From the NCBI RefSeq assembly GCF_000244955.1, contig NZ_CM001439.1, forward strand, positions 1,516,628 to 1,580,627: DNA of 64,000 bases, given 5' to 3'. This DNA comes from Saccharomonospora marina XMU15 (lineage in GTDB: Bacteria > Actinomycetota > Actinomycetes > Mycobacteriales > Pseudonocardiaceae). The notes beneath the pieces were generated by a model, which saw only the letters and a list, made by a program, of their open reading frames with translations, was not told where the DNA came from and made no database searches. This document shows, in pieces, positions 42,448 through 50,173 of this stretch. How positions within the stretch are numbered: position 1 is the first letter of the stretch; every line of letters begins with the position of its first letter. The position numbers and the translations under genes are program-made.

Positions 42448-42532
42448 CTAGCCGATCGGCTAGAGAGCTCCAAGCCGATCGGCTAGCGATGTGATCGGCC
42501 GAACACTATGGTCCACTTGCCGATCGACAAGT
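42448..42532. promoter_or_regulatory. Three palindromic operator-like sites between MmpL and TetR genes
   Basis: Site 1 at 42448-42463 is a perfect 16-base palindrome (CTAGCCGATCGGCTAG). Site 2 at 42473-42484 repeats its 12-base core (AGCCGATCGGCT), centred 23 bases away. Site 3 at 42515-42532 (ACTTGCCGATCGACAAGT) is a palindrome with one mismatched pair and the same CGATCG centre. Such sites are typical of TetR dimers. Confidence 0.75.
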
Positions 42533-42593
42533 GCATGCTTGGCGAGAAGAGCGCCTGCGCGTACTGTCGCCGCTGTTCGGTGAGGAGGCTTCA

Positions 42594-43175
42594 ATGGCTT
42601 CAATGACCGTCGGCACCGTCGCCGAGGACACGAAGTCACGGCTACTGGCCACGGCGGTGCGACTGTTCAGCGAGCACGGCGTGGGCGGTACGTCATTGCA
42701 GATGATCGCCGACGAACTCGGCGTGACGAAGGCCGCCGTCTACTACCACTTCAAGACCAAGGACGAGATCACCGAGGCCGTCGCCGCGCCCGCGTTGCGG
42801 GAGTTGGAGCAGGTCCTCGACGAGGCCGCCGCGCAACGATCCAGGGGAGCCCAGATCGACCACGCGCTTGCCGGGTTCGTCGACCTCATCGTGAGGCATC
42901 GGACCCTGGTGGCGCTGTTCAACACCGACCCCGGGGTTGCCCGCGCCATCGACAGGTCACTGCGCGGCGAAGAGAACTTCAAGACCAGGATGGTGACGCT
43001 GCTTGCCGGGCCGGAGCCCGGCCTCGCGGGCGTCATCACGGTGCACGTGATACTCGCGGGGCTGGCGCTGACAGGAGGCGCGCCCGACCACGAGGACCTC
43101 GACGACGACACGTTGCGCTCGCACCTGTTCGAGGTGGGCAGGCGCATGTTGGGCCGCCCGAAGCGCCGCGCGTGA
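42594..43175 (+). CDS. TetR-family transcriptional regulator
   Basis: A 193-residue repressor. The N-terminal helix-turn-helix (residues about 12-58) has the typical LLATAVRLFSEHGVGGTSLQMIADELGVTKAAVYYHFKTK signature in two parts (LFSEHG; GVTKAAVYYHF). The C-terminal ligand domain is variable. ATG 42594 follows GAGGAGG. It probably represses itself and the divergent MmpL gene by binding the palindromes between them. Confidence 0.92.
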   Translation: MASMTVGTVAEDTKSRLLATAVRLFSEHGVGGTSLQMIADELGVTKAAVYYHFKTKDEITEAVAAPALRELEQVLDEAAAQRSRGAQIDHALAGFVDLIVRHRTLVALFNTDPGVARAIDRSLRGEENFKTRMVTLLAGPEPGLAGVITVHVILAGLALTGGAPDHEDLDDDTLRSHLFEVGRRMLGRPKRRA

Positions 43176-43182
43176 TGGGCGA

Positions 43183-43647
43183 TCAGATGCCGCCCTCGGT
43201 GGCGGGCTTCAGCAGCGGCGCACCAGGTCCGAAGTTGGCGAGCCTGTCGTCGACGTTGTGCAGGCCACAGGTACGTAGCGAAAGGCAGCCGCAGCCCACG
43301 CAACCGGTGAGCTGGTCACGCAGGCGCTGCAACGCGTCGATGCGGGCGTCGAGTTCCGCACGCCAGTTGCGGGACAGCCTGGCCCAGTCGGCCTTCGTCG
43401 GTGCGTGGTCGCGGGGCAGGTCGGCAAGCGCTTCGCCGATCTGTTCGAGGCTGAGACCCACCCGCTGCGCCGCGCGGATGAACGCGATCCGGCGCAGCAC
43501 GGCGCGTGGGTAGCGACGCTGGTTACCCGATGACCGCTCGGAGGTGATCAGGCCGCGCTCCTCGTAGAACCGCAGCGTGGTGTGTGGCACGCCGCTGCGC
43601 TCGGCGACCTGGCCGATGCTGAGGTAGTCGGCAAGCTTCGTCGTCAC
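43183..43647 (-). CDS. soxR: SoxR, redox-sensing MerR-family regulator
   Basis: A 154-residue regulator with a MerR winged helix (LSIGQVAERSGVPHTTLRFYEERGL), a dimerisation helix, and the 2Fe-2S motif CX2CXCX5C (Cys116, Cys119, Cys121, Cys127). Oxidation of the cluster by redox-cycling compounds turns on target genes; in actinobacteria targets are usually transporters or oxidoreductases rather than SoxS. A MerR-like imperfect repeat lies just upstream (about 43660-43680), suggesting self-regulation. GTG 43647 gives MTTKLADYLS; the much longer open frame is not a real N terminus. Confidence 0.9.
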   Translation of the reverse strand: MTTKLADYLSIGQVAERSGVPHTTLRFYEERGLITSERSSGNQRRYPRAVLRRIAFIRAAQRVGLSLEQIGEALADLPRDHAPTKADWARLSRNWRAELDARIDALQRLRDQLTGCVGCGCLSLRTCGLHNVDDRLANFGPGAPLLKPATEGGI

Positions 43648-43702
43648 GACAGCCACCCTACTCCGAGTTCCACTTAGGTAGAGGTAATGGCGGCGGTGCC
43701 GC

Positions 43703-43888
43703 TCACTGCGGTGAGGATGTGTGATTGTCCCGGGGACGCCCACGGCGACCGGTGTGATTCTCGTCATTGCCCAGTCGCCGGCGTCGCTGCCGTGGCAGCA
43801 CCACATCGGTGATGACGGGGAACGGTTCGCTGTCGATATCCTCCCGCCAAGCCCGAAGCAGCCGGTCCAGGGCATCTTCGTGGACCAT
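43703..43888 (-). CDS. Small hypothetical protein upstream of soxR
   Basis: A 61-residue frame from ATG 43886-43888, with a good ribosome binding site (GTGGAGG, 4 bases before the start) and a -10-like TACCCT about 30 bases upstream. The first 35 residues are acidic and helical (EDALDRLLRAWREDIDSEPF); the rest is strongly basic. No family is recognised. It reads toward soxR, whose start lies 55 bases beyond the stop. It could be a remnant of a longer gene. The remaining 230 bases to 44118 hold divergent promoters and nothing else clear. Confidence 0.5.
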   Translation of the reverse strand: MVHEDALDRLLRAWREDIDSEPFPVITDVVLPRQRRRRLGNDENHTGRRGRPRDNHTSSPQ

Positions 43889-44118
43889 ATGGCCTCCACA
43901 GGAGTGACCGTGTCAAGGGTACTACCCGGTAACAGCCGAGGTCGAACCTCTGATCGGCGCATTCGCGCCTCGCCTCGGTGGCAGACCACTGGCCCGTAAG
44001 GCCCATTGGCGGTGACGACTGATCCACTGTAGAAGTGTCCGGCCACGCCCTGCGGGTGATCCACAGCGGACGCGATTCTTGTTCGCGAACGGCGCCGCTG
44101 ATAGGGCAGACTCCAGGT

Positions 44119-45078
44119 GTGGAACTGGTGACCGTCGACGACATCCGGGCCGCCGCCGCGCGCATCGATGGCGCGGTCGTTCGGACCCCGCTGTTGCCCG
44201 CGACGTGGGCCGCGTCCGACCGGCCGTTGTGGCTGAAGCCCGAGTCGCTGCAACCCATCGGCGCGTTCAAGCTGCGCGGCGCGTACAACGCCGTCGCGCG
44301 GCTGGACGAACGAGTACGGCGACGTGGTGTCGTGACCTACTCCAGTGGCAACCACGCGCAGGCCGTCGCTTACGCGGCTCGCGCGTTCGGTGTCGAAGCC
44401 ACCATCGTCATGCCCGACGTGACACCTCAGGTGAAGATCGACAACACCCGGGGGTACGGCGCCGAGGTTGTCCTGGTGCCGATCGGGCAGCGCGAGGCCG
44501 CAGCCAACGAGATCGTCGCCGACCGCGGCGCCGTGCTCGTGCCCCCGTTCGACCACCCTGACGTCGTCGCGGGGCAGGGCACCATCGGCGCGGAGATCGT
44601 GGCCGACCTGGCGGGCGTCGACGCGGTACTGGTACCGGTCTCCGGTGGTGGACTCGCCTCGGGAATCGGTACGGCGGTCAAGGCGCTGTCTCCACGCACG
44701 AAGGTGATCGCCGTGGAACCGGAGCTGTCAGCGACCACAACGGAGAGCTTGAGCGCGGACGCCGCTGTGGACTGGCCGGTGGAACGCAGGGCACGCACGA
44801 TCGCCGACGGTCTTCGCACGCAGCCCTCCGAATTCACCTTCGCCCACCTGCGAGAGGTGCTGGACGGCGTCGTTACCGTCAGCGAGGAGCAGATCCGCTC
44901 GGCGATGGCCGTGCTCGCCCGCAAGGCGCGCCTGGTGGCCGAGCCCAGCGGCGCGGTATCGCTGGCGGCCTACCTGTCCCGGGCAGACCAACTACCATCC
45001 GGAAGCACCGTGGCGGTGATCTCCGGCGGCAACGTGGACCCGCGGTTGCTGGCCGATGTGCTGGCCGAGCGGGCGTAA
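44119..45078 (+). CDS. Threonine/serine dehydratase-like PLP enzyme
   Basis: A 319-residue fold-type II PLP enzyme. The Schiff-base Lys is in IGAFKLRGAYN and the phosphate-binding loop is SGGGLASGIG; YSSGNHAQAVAYAA holds the substrate loop. There is no ACT regulatory domain, so it is the short catabolic type (threonine dehydratase, serine racemase or hydroxyaspartate dehydratase), not the isoleucine-pathway IlvA. GTG 44119 is chosen because the family N terminus begins at VTVDDIRAAAARI; the frame upstream to 44035 does not fit the family. Confidence 0.85.
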   Translation: MELVTVDDIRAAAARIDGAVVRTPLLPATWAASDRPLWLKPESLQPIGAFKLRGAYNAVARLDERVRRRGVVTYSSGNHAQAVAYAARAFGVEATIVMPDVTPQVKIDNTRGYGAEVVLVPIGQREAAANEIVADRGAVLVPPFDHPDVVAGQGTIGAEIVADLAGVDAVLVPVSGGGLASGIGTAVKALSPRTKVIAVEPELSATTTESLSADAAVDWPVERRARTIADGLRTQPSEFTFAHLREVLDGVVTVSEEQIRSAMAVLARKARLVAEPSGAVSLAAYLSRADQLPSGSTVAVISGGNVDPRLLADVLAERA

Positions 45079-45118
45079 GGTGGAGACCGTCGGTAACCGT
45101 TTCGTAGGGGGTGGCTTG

Positions 45119-45526
45119 ATGCTCTTCGGCGACGAGCATGTGCGCCGTTACGAGGAGACAGCCGGGGAGGTCGGTCACGATTGGGAGAACGGCGCGCCCG
45201 TGTTGATCCTCACCACCAAGGGCCGCCGGACCGGCAAGCCACACAAGTTCGCGCTCATCTACCAGGAACACGACGGCGACTACGTCGTCGTCGCGTCGAA
45301 GGGCGGCGCCGACGACCATCCCGGCTGGTACAAGAACCTGGCGCACGACCCGGACGTGGAGGTGCAGGTGCGGGCGGAGGTGTTCCGTGCCCGCGCGCGC
45401 ACGGCAGGACCCGACGAGAAGGCTCGGTTGTGGCCGATCATGACCAAGGTCTGGCCCGCCTACGACGACTACCAGCGCAGTACCGACAGGGACATTCCCG
45501 TCGTGGTGCTGGAGCGCGTCGGCTGA
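45119..45526 (+). CDS. Ddn-like deazaflavin (F420)-dependent nitroreductase family protein
   Basis: A 135-residue split-barrel protein of the family of mycobacterial Ddn. PVLILTTKGRRTGKPHKFAL and ASKGGADDHPGWYKNLAHDPDVEVQV are the family signatures for cofactor F420 binding. Members reduce quinones or nitro compounds using F420H2. ATG 45119 follows TAGGGGGTGG. It is 41 bases after the dehydratase gene and 16 bases before a 59-residue frame. Confidence 0.87.
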   Translation: MLFGDEHVRRYEETAGEVGHDWENGAPVLILTTKGRRTGKPHKFALIYQEHDGDYVVVASKGGADDHPGWYKNLAHDPDVEVQVRAEVFRARARTAGPDEKARLWPIMTKVWPAYDDYQRSTDRDIPVVVLERVG

Positions 45527-45541
45527 GCGGGCAGGAAGGGG

Positions 45542-45721
45542 ATGACCGTGACCCAGCACTCGACGGTCGATGTCGTCGGTCTGCTGACGAAGCTGGCGGA
45601 GGCACAGCACCACGCCGAACTGGGAGAGCTGGACCCGGCGGAACTGCCGGGCCTGATCAGGGCGCAGCGGCTCGTCCGCGAGTACGCGGGGTGGCCGGTG
45701 GAGGCCGACTCCGACCGCTGA
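45542..45721 (+). CDS. Small hypothetical protein
   Basis: A 59-residue frame with a good ribosome binding site (GGAAGGGG before ATG 45542) and coding-type third positions. The protein is acidic and helical (LLTKLAEAQHHAELGELDPAELPGL in two stretches) with no Cys and no membrane segment. It overlaps the start of the acyltransferase gene, implying coupling. The function is not recognised. Confidence 0.65.
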   Translation: MTVTQHSTVDVVGLLTKLAEAQHHAELGELDPAELPGLIRAQRLVREYAGWPVEADSDR

Positions 45722-46431
45722 GCATCATCCGCCGGTTCCCCCGGCGGGGGCGGGGCCTGTGGTTCGGGATCGCCATCGAGATCGTGGCGCTGCTGCTGGC
45801 GGTAACGACGCGGTGGCGCCTCAGCGGGCTCGGCCACCTGCCGAGGCAGGGCGGCGTCCTGGTGGCGAGCAACCATGTCTCCTTTGCCGATCCGCCGTTG
45901 GTCACCCTGTTCTGCCTGGCGGCGGGACGGGTTCCTCGGTTCTTCGCGAAGGCGGGGTTGTGGAAGGTGCCGCTGATCCGGTCGGTGATGGCCTCCGGTC
46001 GCCACATTCGGGTGCATCGCGGCAGGACCAGCGTGCTCGATGCCTACCGGAACGGGGTGGCCGCCGTGCAGGCGGGCGAGTGCGTGGCGGTGTTTCCGGA
46101 GGGGACGTTCACCGAACGCGCGGATGGCTGGCCGATGCGGGGCAAGACCGGCCTGGCCAGAATGGCACTGACCACGGGGGCGCCTGTCGTCCCGCTCGTG
46201 TGCTGGGGAACGCGAAGGCTGCTCCCGCCGGGCGCGTGGGTGCCACGGGTGATTCCCCGCCCGACCATCCACCTGGCGGCCGGCCCGCCGGTGGAGTTGT
46301 CCGACCTCGCGGGTGAACGGCCCACCGCGAGCCAGTTGCGGGAGGCGACCGAGCGGATCATGGCAGCGATCATCGCGCTGCTCGCGCAGGTGCGTGACCA
46401 GGACCCGCCACCGGAGCTGCTACAGGCATAA
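45691..46431 (+). CDS. 1-acyl-sn-glycerol-3-phosphate acyltransferase (PlsC-like)
   Basis: A 246-residue membrane-associated acyltransferase. One N-terminal helix ([17 protein letters not shown]) precedes motif I NHVSFADP (HX4D), motif II around GRHIRVHRG, motif III FPEGTFT and motif IV VVPLV. It would add an acyl chain to lysophosphatidate in phospholipid synthesis, though related proteins act on other glycolipids. The start is uncertain: GTG 45691 is used and overlaps the small gene upstream; no ATG is available nearby. Confidence 0.82.
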   Translation: MAGGGRLRPLSIIRRFPRRGRGLWFGIAIEIVALLLAVTTRWRLSGLGHLPRQGGVLVASNHVSFADPPLVTLFCLAAGRVPRFFAKAGLWKVPLIRSVMASGRHIRVHRGRTSVLDAYRNGVAAVQAGECVAVFPEGTFTERADGWPMRGKTGLARMALTTGAPVVPLVCWGTRRLLPPGAWVPRVIPRPTIHLAAGPPVELSDLAGERPTASQLREATERIMAAIIALLAQVRDQDPPPELLQA

Positions 46432-46432
46432 T
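46427..46432 (+). promoter_or_regulatory. -10 element, leaderless start of lpd
   Basis: CATAAT ends 7 bases before ATG 46440 and overlaps the stop codon of the acyltransferase gene. No ribosome binding site precedes the ATG. Confidence 0.5.
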
Positions 46433-46439
46433 CGCGACC

Positions 46440-47840
46440 ATGAGCGAACACTTCGACGTTGTGGTGCTGGGTGCTGGCCCCGGCGGGTACACCGCCGCGG
46501 TCCGCGCGGCCCAACTCGGTTACGACACCGCCATCATCGAGGAGCGCTACTGGGGCGGGGTGTGCCTCAACGTCGGGTGTATCCCGTCGAAGGCGTTGCT
46601 GCGCAACGCCGAGCTCGCACACCTGTTCACCAAGGAGGCGCGAACCTTCGGTATCCAGGTCGACGGCGAGGTGACCTTCGACTACCTCGCGGCCTTCCAG
46701 CGCAGCCGCAAGGTGGCCGACGGGCGTGTCAAGGGTGTGCACTACCTGATGAAGAAGAACGCCATCACCCAGTACGAAGGCAGGGCAGCGTTCACATCGG
46801 ACAAGTCCGTGACTGTCAGCCGCGCCGACGGCGAGACCGACGAGGTGACCTTCGACCACTGCATCATCGCCACCGGTGCGACGCCGAAGCTGTTGCCGGG
46901 TACGGCCGTGAGCGAACGCGTGGTGACCTACGAGGAGCAGATCCTGGCCTCGCAGCTTCCTGGCAGCATCGTGATCTGCGGTGCCGGCGCGATCGGCGTG
47001 GAGTTCGCCTACGTGCTGCACAACTACGGCGTCAAGGTGACGATCGTGGAGTTCCTCGACCGCGTGGTTCCCGCCGAGGACGAGGAGGTTTCGGCCGAAC
47101 TCGCGAGGCGCTACCGCAGGTTGGGTATCGACGTGTACACCTCTACGCGGGTGGAAGCCATCGACGACAGCGGCGACAACGTCCGCGTCACCGTGTCCGG
47201 GCCGGACGGGCAGCAGACCATCGAAGCCGACAAGGTGCTGCAGGCCATGGGGTTCCAGCCCAATGTGGACGGTTATGGGCTCGAGAACACCGGTGTTCGG
47301 CTCACCGAGCGCGGAGCTATCGAAGTGGATGGTCGCTGTCGCACGAGTGTGCCGCACATCTTCGCGATCGGGGACGTGACGGCGAAGTTGATGCTCGCCC
47401 ACGCCGCGGAGTCGATGGGCATCGTCGCGGCGGAGACCATCGCCGACGCGGAGACGATGGAACTCGACTACCGCATGATCCCGAGGGCCACCTACTGCCA
47501 GCCCCAGATCGCCAGCTTCGGGCTGACGGAGGAGCAGGCGCGCGCGGCGGGCCACGACGTTCGGGTGGCGAAGTTCCCGTTCTCGGCCAACGGCAAGGCA
47601 CACGGGCTCGCCGACACCGTCGGGTTCGCCAAGATCATCAGTGATGGAAAGTACGGCGAACTGCTCGGTGGTCACCTGATCGGCCCCGAGGTGACCGAAC
47701 TGCTGCCCGAGTTGACCCTCGCCCAGCAGTGGGACCTGACGGTGCACGAGGTCGCCCGTAACGTCCACGCGCACCCGACGCTCGGCGAAGCGGTGAAGGA
47801 AGCGATCCACGGCCTGGCAGGCCACATGATCAACATGTGA
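46440..47840 (+). CDS. lpdA: Dihydrolipoamide dehydrogenase
   Basis: A 466-residue FAD/NAD enzyme, the E3 component of pyruvate and 2-oxoglutarate dehydrogenase complexes. The FAD motif [17 protein letters not shown] starts at residue 11, the redox disulfide is CLNVGC (about residues 41-46), the NAD motif is [14 protein letters not shown], and the C-terminal HAHPTLGEA holds the active-site His. In mycobacteria the orthologue also serves the peroxynitrite reductase system. A 21-bp repeat array begins 8 bases after the stop. Confidence 0.93.
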   Translation: MSEHFDVVVLGAGPGGYTAAVRAAQLGYDTAIIEERYWGGVCLNVGCIPSKALLRNAELAHLFTKEARTFGIQVDGEVTFDYLAAFQRSRKVADGRVKGVHYLMKKNAITQYEGRAAFTSDKSVTVSRADGETDEVTFDHCIIATGATPKLLPGTAVSERVVTYEEQILASQLPGSIVICGAGAIGVEFAYVLHNYGVKVTIVEFLDRVVPAEDEEVSAELARRYRRLGIDVYTSTRVEAIDDSGDNVRVTVSGPDGQQTIEADKVLQAMGFQPNVDGYGLENTGVRLTERGAIEVDGRCRTSVPHIFAIGDVTAKLMLAHAAESMGIVAAETIADAETMELDYRMIPRATYCQPQIASFGLTEEQARAAGHDVRVAKFPFSANGKAHGLADTVGFAKIISDGKYGELLGGHLIGPEVTELLPELTLAQQWDLTVHEVARNVHAHPTLGEAVKEAIHGLAGHMINM

Positions 47841-47848
47841 CACGACTC

Positions 47849-47932
47849 GCGAGTCCCCCGCTCCGGTCGGCGAGTTCTGCGTTCCCGCCCGCGAGTTCTG
47901 CACTCCTGCCCGCGAGTTGCCCCTTCCTGCGC
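47849..47932. repeat. 21-bp repeat array, copy 2 (four units)
   Basis: Four units start at 47849, 47870, 47891 and 47912, each beginning GCGAGT, in the same orientation as the array at 30986. It lies between lpdA and a Ddn-like gene and faces the reversed array at 48398. Confidence 0.9.
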
Positions 47933-47955
47933 CGGAAATCGAGCATGATGGGCTG

Positions 47956-48363
47956 ATGAGTGATCACGACAAGCGCCGCAAGGTGCGGCTGGTGCAGAAG
48001 TACCTGATCAATCCACCGACGAAGCTCGGTGTGTTCCTCGGCGTGGTTCCAGGGCACGCCATTGTGGAGACGGTGGGACGTCGAACCGGCAGGCGTCGCC
48101 GGACGGTGGTGGGTGTGCGCGAGGAGAACGGCACGCTGTGGATCGTCGCAGAGCAGGGCAGGCACGCGGGATACGTGCGCAACCTGGAGGCCAACCCGGA
48201 CGTCCGGGTGCGGCTGCGTGGCCGGTGGCACAGCGGTAGGGCCGAGGTGGTCGACGGCGACGATCCGCAGGCGCGGCTGGACACCTTCGAGGACGCGCGG
48301 CACGCGCGGATGGTGCGCAAGTTCGGCACGCAACTGCTCACGCTGCGGATCACGCTGGCCTGA
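47956..48363 (+). CDS. Ddn-like deazaflavin-dependent nitroreductase family protein (second copy)
   Basis: A 135-residue split-barrel protein of the F420-binding Ddn family: ETVGRRTGRRRRTVVGV and VAEQGRHAGYVRNLEANPDVRVRLRGRWHSG. It differs clearly from the copy at 45119, so it is not a recent duplicate. ATG 47956 lies 6 bases after a CATGAT -10-like element, suggesting a leaderless start. It stands alone between two arrays of the same 21-bp repeat in opposite orientation. Confidence 0.82.
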   Translation: MSDHDKRRKVRLVQKYLINPPTKLGVFLGVVPGHAIVETVGRRTGRRRRTVVGVREENGTLWIVAEQGRHAGYVRNLEANPDVRVRLRGRWHSGRAEVVDGDDPQARLDTFEDARHARMVRKFGTQLLTLRITLA

Positions 48364-48397
48364 CCCGCGGACGAGGCGCAACACCGGAGCGGACTCG

Positions 48398-48544
48398 GGA
48401 GTGCAGAACTCGCCGACCGGAGTGCAGGACTCGCCGACCGGAGTGCAGGACTCGCGGACCGGAGTGCAGGACTCGCGGACCGGAGTGCAGGACTCGCCGA
48501 CCGGAGTGCAGGACTCGCGGGCAGGGGCGGGGGACTCGCGGGCG
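48398..48544. repeat. 21-bp repeat array, copy 3 (six units plus a worn seventh, reversed)
   Basis: Six close copies of GGAGTGCAGGACTCGCSGACC start every 21 bases from 48398 to 48503; a seventh at 48524 is degraded. The unit is the reverse complement of that at 30986 and 47849. It lies between the Ddn-like gene and the GT-C gene. Confidence 0.92.
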
Positions 48545-48570
48545 GGCTCGATCGTTTCGGTGCTGTGACC

Positions 48571-48576
48571 TAGAGT
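48571..48576 (+). promoter_or_regulatory. -10 element, leaderless start of the GT-C gene
   Basis: TAGAGT lies 7 bases before ATG 48584 with no ribosome binding site between. Confidence 0.45.
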
Positions 48577-48583
48577 CACCCGC

Positions 48584-50068
48584 ATGGTGGAACACCGGCT
48601 GGCTCGGCTACCCGTGTTCCTCATCGCTGGTGCGGCGATGGCAGTGCTGTTCGCCTTCAGCAACCGCTACGGCTACCACGGTGACGAGTTGTACTTCGTC
48701 GCGGCGGGCAGGCACCTGTCCTGGGGGTACGCAGACCAGCCTCCGCTGCTGCCGCTGCTGGCGCGGGTCATGGACGGGTTGTTCCCGAACTCGGTGGTGG
48801 GGTTGCGCCTGCCCGCGATCCTGTTCACCGGGCTGGGCATCGTGGTGGCCGCGCTGACGGCGCGTGAGTTCGGCGCGGGCGCGCGGGCGCAGACGATGGC
48901 CGCGGGCGCCTACGCCTGCTCGCCGTTCCTGCTCGCCGGTGCGGGCCACATCCTGGCCACGCACATGCTGGACGCCTTCCTCTGGACGGTCGTCGGCTGG
49001 CTGCTCGTGCGCTGGGTCCGGCTGCGCGATGACCGGCTGTTGCTCGCCGCCGGACTCGTGACGGCCGTCGATTTGCAGGTCAAGTTCCTGATCCCGGTGT
49101 TCTGGTTGATGGTGGCGCTTTCGGTGCTGTTGTGCGGGCCGAGGGAGTTGTTGCGCAGACCGCTGCTGTGGGTCGGCGCGGCCGTCGCGGTGCTGGCCTG
49201 CGTGCCGACGCTCGTGTGGCAGGCGAGCAACGGCTGGCCGCAACTGGAGATGAACGAGATCGTCGCCCAGGAGGTCGCCTACGCGGGTGGCCGGGTCACC
49301 TTCCTGCCGATGGCGTTGGAGCAGGCCGGGATCGGGGTCGGCGCAGTGCTCGTGGTGCTGGGAGTGTGGTGGCTGCTGCGCTCGCCGCTGTTTCGCCCCT
49401 ACCGGTTCCTCGGCGTCACCGTGCTCGGGGTGACGGCGGTGTTCTGGCTCAGCGCGGGTAGGCCCTACTACGTCGGTGGGATGTTCGCGTTGTGCTTCGC
49501 GGTCTCGGCGGTGCGACTGGACCAGGTACTGGCCGCGCGCTGGCGGCCCGCCCTTGTCGCGGCCTACGCCGTCTCGGCCGCGGTGGCGGTGAGCTGGCTG
49601 CCGGTGAAGCCCATCTCCGCCTACGCCGACGAGCCGTACAGCCCGATGAACATGGAGTTGGAGGAGTTCGGCTGGCCGCAGATGGCCCGTAACGTCGCCG
49701 AGGCCTACGACTCGCTGCCACCCGCCACCCGGGCCGACACCACGATCGTGACGGAGACCTACTGGCAGGCCTCGGCGATCGAGCAGTTCGAGCCGCGACT
49801 GCCGCAGCCCTACAGCGGTGGCAGGGGATTCTGGTACTTCGGTGCTCCCGAGCAGAGTTCCGGTGGTGCCGGCTACACCCTCTTCGTCGGCGCGGACCGC
49901 GAGAAGCTGCTGGAGTACTTCGCCAGCGTGCGGCGTATCGCCAGCATCGACAACGGGCACCGGGTGAACAACCTCAACCAGGGCGCGCCGATCTGGCTGT
50001 GTGAGGGCCGCAGGGGCACCTGGCAGGAGCTGTGGCCCGCGTTCCGCCATATGACATTCCGCTGGTAA
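48584..50068 (+). CDS. GT-C fold membrane glycosyltransferase (family 39/83-like)
   Basis: A 494-residue polytopic protein with about ten helices followed by an external C-terminal domain (about residues 330-494). The first external loop has YHGDELYFVAAGRHLSWGYADQPPLLP, where the acidic DE pair is the catalytic/metal site of PMT/ArnT-type enzymes. These use polyprenyl-phosphate sugars as donors outside the membrane. The acceptor (protein, lipid or wall polymer) cannot be inferred. It appears to be transcribed alone. Confidence 0.85.
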   Translation: MVEHRLARLPVFLIAGAAMAVLFAFSNRYGYHGDELYFVAAGRHLSWGYADQPPLLPLLARVMDGLFPNSVVGLRLPAILFTGLGIVVAALTAREFGAGARAQTMAAGAYACSPFLLAGAGHILATHMLDAFLWTVVGWLLVRWVRLRDDRLLLAAGLVTAVDLQVKFLIPVFWLMVALSVLLCGPRELLRRPLLWVGAAVAVLACVPTLVWQASNGWPQLEMNEIVAQEVAYAGGRVTFLPMALEQAGIGVGAVLVVLGVWWLLRSPLFRPYRFLGVTVLGVTAVFWLSAGRPYYVGGMFALCFAVSAVRLDQVLAARWRPALVAAYAVSAAVAVSWLPVKPISAYADEPYSPMNMELEEFGWPQMARNVAEAYDSLPPATRADTTIVTETYWQASAIEQFEPRLPQPYSGGRGFWYFGAPEQSSGGAGYTLFVGADREKLLEYFASVRRIASIDNGHRVNNLNQGAPIWLCEGRRGTWQELWPAFRHMTFRW

Positions 50069-50115
50069 ACGGCGCCGCGCGCGTTACGTAGCAGTCACAG
50101 ACCGAAAACTCGACC

Positions 50116-50144
50116 TTGACGCGTGGTCGTCGTCACCTTACTTT
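50116..50144 (+). promoter_or_regulatory. Sigma-70-type promoter of the sugar ABC operon
   Basis: TTGACG at 50116-50121 and TACTTT at 50139-50144 are spaced by 17 bases. Transcription would start near 50151, leaving a leader of about 23 bases before GTG 50174. Confidence 0.6.
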
Positions 50145-50173
50145 TGCATGTCACAGGAGAAAGTGGGGCTGAT

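Noticed and set aside
44035-44118. Longer N terminus of the threonine dehydratase-like protein
   Set aside because: The extra 28 residues do not match the family, whose N terminus fits GTG 44119.
43648-44556. N-terminal extension of SoxR to 44556
   Set aside because: It runs antisense through the threonine dehydratase gene; the MerR domain begins at 43647.
48398-48544. CRISPR array
   Set aside because: Units are contiguous 21-mers without unique spacers, and no cas gene is nearby. The same holds for 30986, 47849 and 20579.
48029-48568. Long frames with seven-residue repeats (VQDSPTG-like) over the array at 48398, on both strands
   Set aside because: They arise because the 21-base repeat period is a multiple of three. 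The upstream part is only a shadow of the Ddn-like gene, and no start signal is present.
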